Of a stretch of DNA of 64,000 nucleotides, positions 6,734 through 14,650 are shown piece after piece; the first letter of the stretch is position 1; every line of letters starts with the position of its first letter. The notes under the pieces were generated by a model. It saw only the letters and a list, made by a program, of their open reading frames with translations, did not search any database and was not told the DNA's origin. Source of the DNA: Mesorhizobium sp. J8 (lineage in GTDB: Bacteria > Pseudomonadota > Alphaproteobacteria > Rhizobiales > Rhizobiaceae); contig NZ_AP024109.1 in assembly GCF_016591715.1 (NCBI RefSeq), forward strand, positions 2,728,001-2,792,000, given 5' to 3'. The position numbers were made by a program, and so were the translations under genes.

Positions 6734-6831
6734 CCTTCAACGCCTTCGCCGACCTGACCATCAAACGGCCTGACGGCCGAACCCTGGCGCTTGGCCTGAA
6801 ACCCGGCGCTTCGCAATCAATGGAATGAGAC

Positions 6832-7632
6832 ATGGCCGCTGCCTACACCGAAAAGGAAATCGGCGAGATCGCCGCCTTGCTGAAAGAGGGGCTTTCGGCT
6901 TCGCGCATCGCCGGCCGCTTCAGCGCGCTGCGCGGCGCTCCGGTCTCGCGCAGCGCCATCATCGGCATCGTCCACCGCAATGCCGGCTTAAGCGCCATTG
7001 GCTTCGCCAATCCCAAAGGCGGCCGCGCCGGCGGCAGACCGAGGAAGCACGCGCGGCACGATCGTCCTGGCCGGCGGGGCAGCGCGATAGCTGGAGGGAT
7101 GACGCTTTCGGAGCCGGCGGCGCTTTCCAGATATGTCGAATTGGTGGAAGGCGCCAGCACGGAGGCTGCCAATCTCCCTTCTTGCGGGGGAGATGCCCGG
7201 GAGGGCAGAGGCCGGCCCGCTGGCGCCGCGGTCCATGGCGTTCCCTTTGAGCCGGGCGATGTCACCGCCGGCGCCCTCCTCAAGGCCAAAAAGCCCAAAA
7301 CCCGCAAAACCGCCCGCACGCTTCCGCCCGCCTGGCTCGCCCCAAGCGCCCACCAAAAATCCGAAGCGCATCTTTACAAACTCCCGGCGCCGCCTCCGGC
7401 GAAAAACCCCGGCCGCCAGCCGCATGTGGCGGCGATGCGCTTCCTCGACTGCCTGTTCGGCCGCTGCCGCGCGCCGCTTGATCTGGCGTTGCGCGAGGAT
7501 GCCGAAGCCGATCCCGTCGGCGTGCGCCCGGGACCGAACATGCTCTGCTGCGGCCTTCCGACGTCGGCCACCCGCTCCTACTGTGCGCATCACCATGCAA
7601 GGTTCCACGGCCAGCGTGGGAGAGGGGGGTGA
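6832..7632 (+). CDS. GcrA family cell-cycle regulator-like protein with an inserted palindromic element
   Basis: A 266-residue protein. Residues 4-57 match the GcrA N-terminal helix-turn-helix (YTEKEIGEIAALLKEGLSAS, then SRSAIIGIVHRNAGL). The C-terminal region (about 201-258) carries the GcrA-type cysteine/histidine end, with CLFGRCRAPL, MLCCGLP and YCAHHHARFHG. GcrA proteins bind methylated GANTC sites and sigma-70; phage and accessory copies are common in alphaproteobacteria (family knowledge). It is longer than the usual roughly 170 residues: the middle is a Lys/Pro/Ala-rich linker, and residues 107-132 are encoded by a genomic palindromic repeat (7150-7227). Being behind the S24 operators, it is probably repressor-controlled. 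Confidence 0.75.
   Translation: MAAAYTEKEIGEIAALLKEGLSASRIAGRFSALRGAPVSRSAIIGIVHRNAGLSAIGFANPKGGRAGGRPRKHARHDRPGRRGSAIAGGMTLSEPAALSRYVELVEGASTEAANLPSCGGDAREGRGRPAGAAVHGVPFEPGDVTAGALLKAKKPKTRKTARTLPPAWLAPSAHQKSEAHLYKLPAPPPAKNPGRQPHVAAMRFLDCLFGRCRAPLDLALREDAEADPVGVRPGPNMLCCGLPTSATRSYCAHHHARFHGQRGRGG
7150..7227 (+). repeat. Palindromic intergenic-type element inserted in frame within the GcrA-like gene
   Basis: The 78-bp block is bounded by perfect 9-bp arms GGCGCCAGC (7150-7158) and GCTGGCGCC (7219-7227). Inside is the same core (GCTGCCAATCTCCC, CGGGGGAGATGCCCGG, GGGCAGAGG) found between genes at 34354, 35344 and elsewhere in this window. It is exactly 26 codons and codon-aligned, and adds residues 107-132. 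Confidence 0.7.
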
Positions 7633-7635
7633 GAG

Positions 7636-7795
7636 GCGTCTCGGCAAGATCAAGGTTCCTCGCCTCATGAAGTGGGAGAGGGCTCGGCGAAGCCCGAGAC
7701 GGAGAGGGGAGCGCCCTGCGAAGGCCCCCGCTCCGTCCGCTTCGCGGACACCGTTTTTGGCCGGGCGAGGAACCCAGTTCTGACACGTCTCCCCA
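7636..7795. repeat. Intergenic dispersed repeat of a second type between GcrA-like and DUF6456 genes
   Basis: The gap holds GC-rich stem-forming sequence with GGTTCCTCGCC near its start and GGCGAGGAACC near its end, forming long-range arms. In between are GCTCGGCGAAGCCCGAG and CCGTCCGCTTCGCGGAC hairpins. Similar wording (CGAAGCGACGGAGAGGGG) occurs at about 42800. It looks like a rhizobial intergenic mosaic repeat; no gene is seen. Confidence 0.45.
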
Positions 7796-7812
7796 ACCCT
7801 AAGGACCGCACC

Positions 7813-8409
7813 ATGCCCCGGAAATCCGCCAAGAAACCGCAGCCGCCAAAGCTCCCCAAGGGCGAGGCAGAGCAGGTGCGCATCCGCCGCGAAATCGGCC
7901 ATGATTTTGCGCTGAAGGAGGACCGCTTCGGTCGCCAGCGGCTGACCCCCGGCACGGCCGAGGCGCGACGCGTCTACGAAGTGTCGAATGGCGGCTACAC
8001 TTCCACCGGTGGCGTCGTGCGCCTGCGCAATGTCGATCCGCTCACCGGCATCACCTCGCTGACGCGCCAGCAGCGCGAGGCCGGCCAGCGCTTTCGCGAC
8101 GATTTCGAGCGCGCCGCCCGCCACGGCCTGCAGCCGCAATCCTGGAGCGAGCGCGTTGACGCCAGCCGCGTGGGCGGCGGCGTCCCCGACCGCGTCCTCT
8201 CAGCCGGCCGCGCCCACGCCCACGCCGCAGCCGCGCTCGCGCATTGGGAGGTGGCGGAGGTGGTGCGCAAAACCTGCCTCGAAGGCCAGTCGGTGAAGGC
8301 CATCGCGGAACGCAGCGCCGAGGGGAGGGATGTGGTGGTGAAGCTGCTGAAGGTCGGGCTCGATTTGCTGGCGGTGCACTATGGGATGATGGGGAGGAAG
8401 GTGGGGTGA
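7813..8409 (+). CDS. DUF6456 domain protein, putative helix-turn-helix regulator
   Basis: A 198-residue protein starting MPRKSAKKPQ (AAGGA 7 bases upstream; the longer frame from 7672 reads through a repeat). Residues about 85-195 match DUF6456: LTRQQREAGQRFRDDFERA, the WSERVDASRVGGG segment, then helices EVAEVVRKTCLEG and VKLLKVGLDLLAVHYG. This domain is common in phage-derived regulatory regions and core regulators of Rhizobiales. Its place after the GcrA-like gene supports a shared phage-like regulatory operon. Confidence 0.7.
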   Translation: MPRKSAKKPQPPKLPKGEAEQVRIRREIGHDFALKEDRFGRQRLTPGTAEARRVYEVSNGGYTSTGGVVRLRNVDPLTGITSLTRQQREAGQRFRDDFERAARHGLQPQSWSERVDASRVGGGVPDRVLSAGRAHAHAAAALAHWEVAEVVRKTCLEGQSVKAIAERSAEGRDVVVKLLKVGLDLLAVHYGMMGRKVG

Positions 8410-8682
8410 GGAGTGCCCTCGCTGTTAAGCGCTGCGATGGCTATAGACGACCTGCACAAGCAGGGATTCATTTAGAATAGAAGCAACAGAATATTATGGG
8501 CGCTGGTGTCGTCGGATGGGTTATGCTTGATCTATCGGGGCATGAGTCCAAAGTGCCCGTCGACGTCAATACACCGCCAGATATGTTCCTTGGTTGCTTC
8601 TCAAGGTTCTGTCTCTGCCTGAAGGTTATTCGCGGCCATGATCACCCACCTGTCAAGCTAACGGCCATTCCTGAGGAATTCA

Positions 8683-8913
8683 ATGAATTACCCCGATGGA
8701 ATCCTTGCTCGACTCGGCGACCAAATCTTCGTCTGGGAAGGAAATGAAGGCGTCGTGGTCTGCTCCATGGATACCGACGAATATTCCGAGGAGTATCCCA
8801 AGGAAGCCTTCGGCTATCTGGAACGCGGGATCATGGTCCTGTCCGAAAAGGCGGGGCTGATTCACTATGTGGAACCTGAAGCCAGCATGCGGCTGCTCGA
8901 GAGGAGGAGATGA
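8683..8913 (+). CDS. Immunity-protein-like small acidic protein
   Basis: A 76-residue acidic protein starting MNYPDGILAR with TGAGGA upstream. The pattern of G-D-x-I, EGVVVCSMDTDEYSEEYP, FGYLERGIMV and GLIHYVEPEA resembles small single-domain proteins found as orphan immunity proteins next to polymorphic toxins (recalled similarity, not verified). It lies 6 bp before the Sel1 gene, so the two form an operon. Base composition here and upstream (8410-8680) is less GC-rich than the surroundings, suggesting transfer. No toxin gene is present. Confidence 0.6.
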   Translation: MNYPDGILARLGDQIFVWEGNEGVVVCSMDTDEYSEEYPKEAFGYLERGIMVLSEKAGLIHYVEPEASMRLLERRR

Positions 8914-8919
8914 AGGTCC

Positions 8920-9381
8920 ATGACCAGGCTGATTGCTCGGCTCCTGATAAGCCTGGTCGTAGTGGCGGCAATCGGCGCGGGCTTGCTGCTGCTGCGAAAT
9001 AGTCGGATGGATAGCGGCGTGCAAGCGCTGAAGCGGGAAGACGGCACCGCTGCATTGGAGAGCCTGAAACCGCTGGCGCAACTCGGGGATAGAACTGCCC
9101 AGATGCTCGTGGGGTCAATCTACGCCTACGGATGGGGCGGAGTTCGCAAGAATGATACTGACGCGATTTACTGGTTCCGTCGCCTTGGCTCGGCGGGCCC
9201 GCTGGTTGCCGAGGAGGGCGCCGATCCCGCAGCGCCTTACCAGCTTATGGTGGCAAAGGCCTATGCCGCCGGTGCGGACGGGGTGAGGGCCGATGCCGGC
9301 GAAAGTTCGAAGTGGCTGAAACTGGCCGCGGAAGCTGGAAGCAAGGAGGCGGCCGTATCGCTCTCCCAATCTCAGCATTGA
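8920..9381 (+). CDS. Membrane-anchored Sel1-repeat protein
   Basis: A 153-residue protein. Residues about 5-27 form one membrane helix (ARLLISLVVVAAIGAGLLLL) that may be a signal anchor. The rest has Sel1-type helical repeats: ALESLKPLAQLGDRTAQMLV, GSIYAYGWGGVRKNDTDAIYW and WLKLAAEAGSKEAAV. Sel1 repeats are protein-protein scaffolds and recur in immunity or toxin-neighbourhood proteins. It starts 6 bp after the upstream gene behind GAAGGT. It is probably periplasmic and membrane-tethered. Confidence 0.7.
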   Translation: MTRLIARLLISLVVVAAIGAGLLLLRNSRMDSGVQALKREDGTAALESLKPLAQLGDRTAQMLVGSIYAYGWGGVRKNDTDAIYWFRRLGSAGPLVAEEGADPAAPYQLMVAKAYAAGADGVRADAGESSKWLKLAAEAGSKEAAVSLSQSQH

Positions 9382-10659
9382 TCAACGAAATCCCTTTGCG
9401 CCGTCTCGCTCGTCTGCTTCGTTTCTCTGAGGCTTCCCCTCCCACCCAAACACGCTCCTGCCCCCCAGCAGATGCGACTGGTCCATCTCGCCGGCGACGA
9501 TCTCCTTCAGGCTCGGCCCCGTGACATACCTCTCCATCCGGCGTGACTCCCCGTCCAGCCGCCTCAGCGCCTCCAGTTCCTCGTTCCGTCCGAGCTTCGC
9601 CTTCCCCACCGCCGATTTCAGCACCGAGATTGTCTCGTCATAGACTTTCAGCGGCACGGGGAAGGGGTGGCGGTCCTTGCCGCCATGGGCTAGCGAGAAG
9701 CGGGCCGGGTCGGAGAAGCGGTAGGGCGCGCCGTGCACCACTTCCGAGACCATGGCTAGAGCACGCACCGTGCGCGGGCCGACGCCGGGGACCAGGAGCA
9801 GTTCGGGGAAATCCTTCGGCCCGCTTTCGATCGCGGACGCGATATTGCCGTGCAGGCGGCGCATGACGATGTCGCTCTCGCGCACGTCGTGATGCGCCGG
9901 CATGACGAGGTTGGGTAAGAACGGCTGCGCGGCGGGCTCCGGCTCAGGCTGCGGCTCCAGCACGGCAAGCTCGCTCAGGATCTTTTCCGGGCTCATTGTC
10001 TTGAGCAACTCAATCTGGCTTCCACGCGCCTTTTCGGCGCGACGGTCGGTGAGGTTGACGATCTCGCCTTGCGTCTCGCCCTCGATCGCCGCATGCGGCT
10101 GATCGACGAAGCTTTTGAGCCCCCCCGACAGCCAGTGATAGCGGCGCGCCTGGCGGGCGTCGCCGTTCATGCCCTGCTGCACCACCACCCAGCGCCCGTC
10201 ATCGGCGACGATGAAGCCGTGCAGGTAGAGGTCGTAGCCGTCCTGCACGGCGGCGCTGTCCACCTTGGCCACCAGCCGGCTGGCGGTGGCGAGAGCCTCG
10301 CCGTCCAGGCCGACGCGGTCGCCGATCGCCAGCAGCTCGCCCGGCGTCTTGCGCGAATGCGCGCCGCGCCCGCCGCAGACATGGATGCCGAGCTCGCTGG
10401 CCATTGGGTTCAGCCCGCGCTTCAGCGCACCGATGACGGAAGTGGTGATGCCGGAGGAATGCCAGTCCATGCCCATTACGGCGCCAAAGGACTGGAACCA
10501 GAAGGGATGCGCAAGCCGCCGCAGAAGCTCGTCGCGGCCGTAATGGTGGATGATCGCTTCGCACAGCACCGCGCCGAGCTTCGTCATGCGCTCGCCCAGC
10601 CATTTCGGGACCCGCCCGCCATGCAGCGGCAGGTCGGCGCTGCCGCTTCGCTGCGTCAA
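9382..10659 (-). CDS. DUF763 family protein
   Basis: A protein of about 425 residues beginning LTQRSGSADLPLHGGRVP, the hallmark N-terminus of DUF763. Further conserved blocks are FGAVMGMDWHSSGITTSVIG, SRKTPGEL and a helix-hairpin-helix-like LLVPGVGPRTVRALAMVSEV near residue 310, which suggests nucleic acid contact. DUF763 occurs in archaea and bacteria without an assigned function. The TTG at 10659 has GGAG six bases upstream and matches the family start; the frame also reaches a TTG at 10713. It ends against the convergent Sel1 gene with no gap. Confidence 0.8.
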   Translation of the reverse strand: MTQRSGSADLPLHGGRVPKWLGERMTKLGAVLCEAIIHHYGRDELLRRLAHPFWFQSFGAVMGMDWHSSGITTSVIGALKRGLNPMASELGIHVCGGRGAHSRKTPGELLAIGDRVGLDGEALATASRLVAKVDSAAVQDGYDLYLHGFIVADDGRWVVVQQGMNGDARQARRYHWLSGGLKSFVDQPHAAIEGETQGEIVNLTDRRAEKARGSQIELLKTMSPEKILSELAVLEPQPEPEPAAQPFLPNLVMPAHHDVRESDIVMRRLHGNIASAIESGPKDFPELLLVPGVGPRTVRALAMVSEVVHGAPYRFSDPARFSLAHGGKDRHPFPVPLKVYDETISVLKSAVGKAKLGRNEELEALRRLDGESRRMERYVTGPSLKEIVAGEMDQSHLLGGRSVFGWEGKPQRNEADERDGAKGFR

Positions 10660-10720
10660 GGATGTCTCCGTGGATGCCGGAGAGTTAGATGGCACTTTGG
10701 TGGGAATTTGCAAGGCGAAA

Positions 10721-10747
10721 GCGATCTCCCCACGAAGAGGAGATCGC
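10721..10747 (-). terminator. Hairpin terminator after the Gly/Tyr-rich gene at 10772
   Basis: Perfect 9-bp stem GCGATCTCC (10721-10729) and GGAGATCGC (10739-10747) with a 9-base loop. On the minus strand it is followed by TTTCG, a short T stretch. It lies between the 10772 stop and the DUF763 start. Confidence 0.5.
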
Positions 10748-10771
10748 CCAGTCCGCCAGTCGCATCACCCG

Positions 10772-11107
10772 TTAATATCGGTAATAATACCCGTGATGAT
10801 GCCTGTGGTGGTACCGGTGCGGATAGACGTAGTAATGTCTGTAATACCGATGGTACCGGTAATGCGGATAGCGGACCACGTAGCCGGGATAATAGTCATC
10901 ATAGTAACGCGGGCCGTAATAGCGGCCGCCGTAATCGTCGAACGGGCCGCCTCCGTAGAACGGGCCACCGTAGAACGGGCCACCGTAGAACGGATACCCG
11001 CCAAACGGACCGATGCCGAGGCCGAAAAATCCTTGTGCATCTGCCGGCGCGACCGTGGCCACTGCCGACGCGACGGCGATTGCGGAGGCAAGTAGAAGCT
11101 TTTTCAT
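10772..11107 (-). CDS. Small exported Gly/Tyr/His-rich protein (1 of 3)
   Basis: A 111-residue protein: signal peptide MKKLLLASAI to PADA (residues 1-24), then Gly/Phe/Tyr repeats (GGPFYGGPFYGG) and a Tyr/Arg/His-rich end (HRYYRHYYVYPHRYHHRH). GGAGGAGG lies 6-7 bases upstream of the ATG at 11107. It is the first of three adjacent paralogues sharing the leader. The low-complexity aromatic/His composition suggests an envelope or matrix protein, perhaps metal- or proton-responsive (inference). Function unknown. Confidence 0.7.
   Translation of the reverse strand: MKKLLLASAIAVASAVATVAPADAQGFFGLGIGPFGGYPFYGGPFYGGPFYGGGPFDDYGGRYYGPRYYDDYYPGYVVRYPHYRYHRYYRHYYVYPHRYHHRHHHGYYYRY
10953..10997 (-). repeat. 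Three 15-bp direct repeats coding for GGPFY
   Basis: CCGTAGAACGGGCCA at 10953-10967 and again at 10968-10982 are identical; the third unit 10983-10997 differs only in its last few bases. The unit encodes GGPFY on the minus strand, so copy changes keep the frame. Confidence 0.8.
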
Positions 11108-11224
11108 GGCAACCTCCTCCTGAAGGTTCGCACGGATAACGCTTGACGAGCCGAAAAGCTGCTTAACGGCCAAAGCCCAGCGCGAAAATCGCCGGAATTC
11201 TGCCTGCCCCCGCGACGGATGCGG

Positions 11225-11566
11225 CTAGCCGCACACGCGCACCTGCCGCATGAATCTGTGGTCATGGCTGCGGGTTCTCAAGATTTCGATCCGGCAATGG
11301 CGGCGGGCGTGCACGACACTCGGCGGGGCGACATAGCTGCTGCTATCATTGCCGTAGGCTGGGCCGTAGCCGGGCCCGTCGTCCAGATAGGAGCCGCCCC
11401 AATAGGAGCCGTAGACCGGAGCGGAGCCGTAGCTGTCGTAAAAATCGCCGAACGGGCCGTAGTCGAAATAGCTGCCGCCGAGGAATACATTGCCCGCATC
11501 CGCCGGCGTGATGATGGCTGCTGTCGAGGCCACGGCGAACATCGAGGCAAACAGGAACTTTTTCAT
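11225..11566 (-). CDS. Small exported Gly/Tyr/Ser-rich protein (2 of 3)
   Basis: A 113-residue protein with a signal peptide (MKKFLFASMFAVASTAA to DAG), a Gly/Tyr/Asp/Ser region, and a C-terminal block ending FMRQVRVCG. The tail (HCRIEI to VRVCG) is shared with the next gene (RCHTEL to VRVCG), leaving two conserved cysteines that could pair in the periplasm. GGAGGTC lies upstream of ATG 11566. The stretch before the RBS is near-identical to that of the gene at 11107 (GGTTCGC...GATAACG on the plus strand), so both probably arose by duplication. Confidence 0.7.
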   Translation of the reverse strand: MKKFLFASMFAVASTAAIITPADAGNVFLGGSYFDYGPFGDFYDSYGSAPVYGSYWGGSYLDDGPGYGPAYGNDSSSYVAPPSVVHARRHCRIEILRTRSHDHRFMRQVRVCG

Positions 11567-11733
11567 GGAGACCTCCTGAAGGTTCGCCCATGATAACGTG
11601 CGGCACACCGAAAAATTGCGCCGCCACGCACAATCAGCAATATTTGAAGGCTTCGTGAGCGCTTCGTCCGCGCTCATGCCGGGACGACAGCGCGGAGCGG
11701 GCGAAAGCCGTTCCGCGCCATCCAAGCGGACGA

Positions 11734-12048
11734 TTAGTAGCCGCCGTAGCCGTTACCGCACACGCGCACTTCCTCCACCACGCGATGGTGGTGGCGCCAG
11801 TGAGTTATCAGTTCCGTGTGGCAACGATGGCGGTGATGATAGCGCACCACGTAGCCGCCATTGTCGTAATCGTCATTGTAGACGTGGCGATAATAGCGGT
11901 GCGGGTAGTATCCGCCATAATCGTTGTAATAGCCGTCGTCATAGCCCGGGCCCACGCCGATACCGAGTTGCACGCTGGCCGCGCTGGCCGGCGCGATCGC
12001 GAACGCCGAGGCGATGGCGATCATCGAAGCAAGCAGAAGCTTTCTCAT
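11734..12048 (-). CDS. Small exported Gly/Tyr/His-rich protein with a two-cysteine tail (3 of 3)
   Basis: A 104-residue protein with a signal peptide (MRKLLLASMIAIASA to ASA), a GPGYDDGYYNDYGGYYPHRYY segment and a C-terminal block RCHTELITHWRHHH to VEEVRVCG. RBS TAGGAGGCAGCG precedes the ATG. It has its own stress promoter candidate at 12086-12110. The family is unknown; position, leader and tail link it to the two genes downstream. Confidence 0.7.
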   Translation of the reverse strand: MRKLLLASMIAIASAFAIAPASAASVQLGIGVGPGYDDGYYNDYGGYYPHRYYRHVYNDDYDNGGYVVRYHHRHRCHTELITHWRHHHRVVEEVRVCGNGYGGY

Positions 12049-12085
12049 CGCTGCCTCCTATGTTGGACGCCCCTTCGAGAGAATA

Positions 12086-12110
12086 AACGGCTTCGCGCGC
12101 CGGGTGTTCC
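12086..12110 (-). promoter_or_regulatory. EcfG/RpoE2-type promoter for the Gly/Tyr-rich gene at 11734
   Basis: Minus strand GGAAC (12110-12106), 17-base spacer, GTT (12088-12086), 38 bp before the start codon. Confidence 0.65.
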
Positions 12111-12280
12111 CGACAACGCTTCGGTTAAGCCGTCCCCGGAGACGGATGGCAGCTACCCCATGACATCAGGTCTTCGCGTCAATTGTTAGAAAATGTGCAA
12201 CTGTTGGACATTCTCGCGCGTTGCACGCCGGCGAAATATTGCCGATCATCCGACCATCGTGGGACAAGCCGGAGCTCGAA

Positions 12281-14299
12281 GTGGCAGCCAATCGTCGTAA
12301 CGGAGCAGCTGCGTCGGAGCCGGCGCTGGCGAACCTGCTTGCAGCTTCCCGGGGCCATCCGCGCACGGCTCTGCCGACAGTGGCGAGCGTTGTCATCACG
12401 GTCGCCGCGCTTTACTTCGGGCGCGAGGTGTTCCTGCCGATCGCTGTCGCGGTGCTCCTGACCTTTGCCATCGCCCCGGTCGTTTCATGGCTGAAGCGCG
12501 TCGGCATTCCCCGTCTTGCCGCGGTCATTGCCAGCGTCGCCGGCGCCTTCGCCGCACTTTCGCTGTTCTCCTTCGTCGTCGCCACCCAGGTGAGCGACCT
12601 CGCGCAGAATATTCCTATCTACCAGATCAACATCCTGACCAAGGTCCGCGCGCTGAAAGAGAACGGCCTCGGCGGCGGCATCATCTCGCGCCTCAGCGGC
12701 GTCATCGAACGTGTCGGCCAGGAAATTGACCGCCAGGAGCCGCAGCTGCCCTCTGCCGCGCAAACGCCGAAGCGCGAGCCGATCCCCGTCGAGGTCGTCT
12801 CGCACCAAAAACCGCTCGAGGTGCTGCAGAACCTGATTGAGCCACTGATCAGCCCGCTGGGCTCGGCCGGCCTCGTCGTCATCGTCGTCATCTTCATGCT
12901 GATGGAACGGGAGGATCTGCGCGATCGCTTCATCAGGCTGGTCGGCTATGGCGATCTCCACCGCACCACACAGGCGCTCCAGGATGCCGGCAAGCGCGTC
13001 GGTCAGTATCTTCTGATGCAATTGGTGGTGAACACCATCTATGCCGTGCCCATCACGGTGGGGCTTTGGGTGCTGGGCATTCCCAACGCTTTGCTGTGGG
13101 GCCTGTTGGCGCTGGCGCTGCGCTTTGTCCCCTATATCGGTCCGATCATCGGTGCGCTGCTGCCGTTGTTCCTTGCCTTGGCGGTGGCGCCGGGCTGGTC
13201 GCTGCTTTTGTGGACCGCCGCGCTTTTCATCGTCGTGGAGCTCATCACCGGCAATGTCATAGAGCCCTGGCTTTATGGCTCGCACACCGGGCTATCGCCC
13301 TTGGCCATCATCGTGGCGGCGATCTTCTGGACCTGGCTGTGGGGGCCGATCGGCCTGGTGCTATCGACGCCGCTCACCGTCTGCCTTGTGGTGCTCGGCC
13401 GGCATGTGCCGCAGTTCGAGTTCCTCGACGTGCTGTTCGGCAACGAGCCAGTGCTGGAGCCGCATGCCAGGCTCTATCAGCGGCTGCTGGCCGGCGATCC
13501 GGACGAGGCGACCGATCATGCCGAGGAGATGCTGGAGGACAAGTACTTGTTCGAATTCTACGGCAAGGTAGCCATCCCGGCGCTGCTGCTCGGCGAGCAG
13601 GACCGGGAGCGCGGCGTCATGGATGATGAGCAGCGCCGGCAGGTCGCCGACAGCGCCATGACGCTGGTCGCCAATCTCGACGACAGCGCCCAGCAGGAGG
13701 CCGAGGAGGAGGACGAGAGCGAGCAGGCGGCCGCTGCCGACGAGAAAGCAGCCGACGAGAAGACCGGCGAGAAAAGCTCTGGCGAGGCCAAGTCTGCCGA
13801 GGAGGGCGCGGAGGAGGAGATCGATCTGCCCGACGGTTCGGGCATCGCCGTTCTCTGCGCCGGCGGGCGAGGCGAGCTCGACGATGCCGCCGCCGCGATG
13901 CTGGCGCAGGTGCTGGAGGTGCAGGGCGCTTCGGCGTCTAAGACGAGCTTCACGGAACTCCAACCGTTGGCGATCCGCCGCCTCGACCTCGAAACCATCG
14001 ATGCCGTCGTGATCGGCTTCCTCAATCGTCAATCCACCCGCCACGCGCGCTTCATGGTCCGTCGGCTGAAGCGCATCAAGCCGAAACTTCGGGTGGGCAT
14101 CGTGTTCTGGTCGGAAGTCGGCAATGGTGATACCGAGACCGCAGCAGAACTGGCCACCACCCTTAACGCCGACTTCGTGGCCTTCGGTATGGTCGACGCG
14201 GTGGCCGGAGCGCTTTCCAGAAAGACGGCAATCATGCTCAAGGCCGGCCACCGGCGCAGGCAGCCGGCGCGCAGGAAGCGGTTGCAAGCCGCGGAGTAA
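12281..14299 (+). CDS. AI-2E family transporter with a C-terminal Rossmann-like extension
   Basis: A 672-residue protein. The N-terminal 380 residues are a PF01594-type permease with about eight membrane helices and typical motifs (LWGLLALALRFVPYIGPIIG and GNVIEPWLYG near the end). Family members move quorum signals or ions; the substrate here is unknown. The linker at about 490-540 is Glu/Ala-rich and disordered. Residues about 545-650 form an extra soluble domain (GIAVLCAGGRGELDDAAAAM, DAVVIGFLN, KLRVGIVFWSE) with Rossmann-like alternation. GTG 12281 is preferred because GGAG lies six bases before it; the frame is open to 12221. Confidence 0.8.
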   Translation: MAANRRNGAAASEPALANLLAASRGHPRTALPTVASVVITVAALYFGREVFLPIAVAVLLTFAIAPVVSWLKRVGIPRLAAVIASVAGAFAALSLFSFVVATQVSDLAQNIPIYQINILTKVRALKENGLGGGIISRLSGVIERVGQEIDRQEPQLPSAAQTPKREPIPVEVVSHQKPLEVLQNLIEPLISPLGSAGLVVIVVIFMLMEREDLRDRFIRLVGYGDLHRTTQALQDAGKRVGQYLLMQLVVNTIYAVPITVGLWVLGIPNALLWGLLALALRFVPYIGPIIGALLPLFLALAVAPGWSLLLWTAALFIVVELITGNVIEPWLYGSHTGLSPLAIIVAAIFWTWLWGPIGLVLSTPLTVCLVVLGRHVPQFEFLDVLFGNEPVLEPHARLYQRLLAGDPDEATDHAEEMLEDKYLFEFYGKVAIPALLLGEQDRERGVMDDEQRRQVADSAMTLVANLDDSAQQEAEEEDESEQAAAADEKAADEKTGEKSSGEAKSAEEGAEEEIDLPDGSGIAVLCAGGRGELDDAAAAMLAQVLEVQGASASKTSFTELQPLAIRRLDLETIDAVVIGFLNRQSTRHARFMVRRLKRIKPKLRVGIVFWSEVGNGDTETAAELATTLNADFVAFGMVDAVAGALSRKTAIMLKAGHRRRQPARRKRLQAAE

Positions 14300-14337
14300 G
14301 GGCGGGGCGCCTGCCAGTCGGCATGTGGGAAAGAAAA

Positions 14338-14390
14338 CTCGCCGGGCCTGACCCTGATGCCCAAAGCCCACAGGCCCGGCGAGATTTAAA
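14338..14390 (+). terminator. Strong hairpin terminator in the 14300-14650 gap
   Basis: Perfect 13-bp arms CTCGCCGGGCCTG (14338-14350) and CAGGCCCGGCGAG (14371-14383) with a 20-base loop. ATTTAAA follows on the plus strand and TTTTCTTT on the minus strand. The rest of this 350-bp gap holds no convincing gene. Confidence 0.7.
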
Positions 14391-14650
14391 CCTGATCCCC
14401 CGATCAGGACCGGCGGGAGGACACCGGCAATCTCTTCTTAGCAGGGCGGATGCCAGTCCCGAAACGGGACAGCGATGCTCGATCCCGCAGGCGCTGTCGA
14501 ATGTCTGTTAAGTGTTGCCAATGTGCTGCAGCCCGTCGCCGCATTAAACCCGTCGCCACCTCGTTTACTGTTGTCGCATCGCCGCGTGCAACGCGTGTTG
14601 TCATCGGCTATGCCATCGCCTGCCAATCCCGGCGAAACCAGGAGCCTTCG

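Noticed and set aside
6196..6816. Upstream extension of the repressor frame to 417 codons
   Set aside because: It would run through operator sites and through the divergent operon; the helix-turn-helix begins normally at the start at 6195.
8496..8747. 83-codon plus-strand frame before the immunity-like gene
   Set aside because: It has no RBS, no recognisable product and overlaps the start of the better-supported gene at 8683.
10953..10997. Regular direct repeats resembling a CRISPR array
   Set aside because: The 15-bp units are contiguous without spacers and encode GGPFY in frame within an exported protein.
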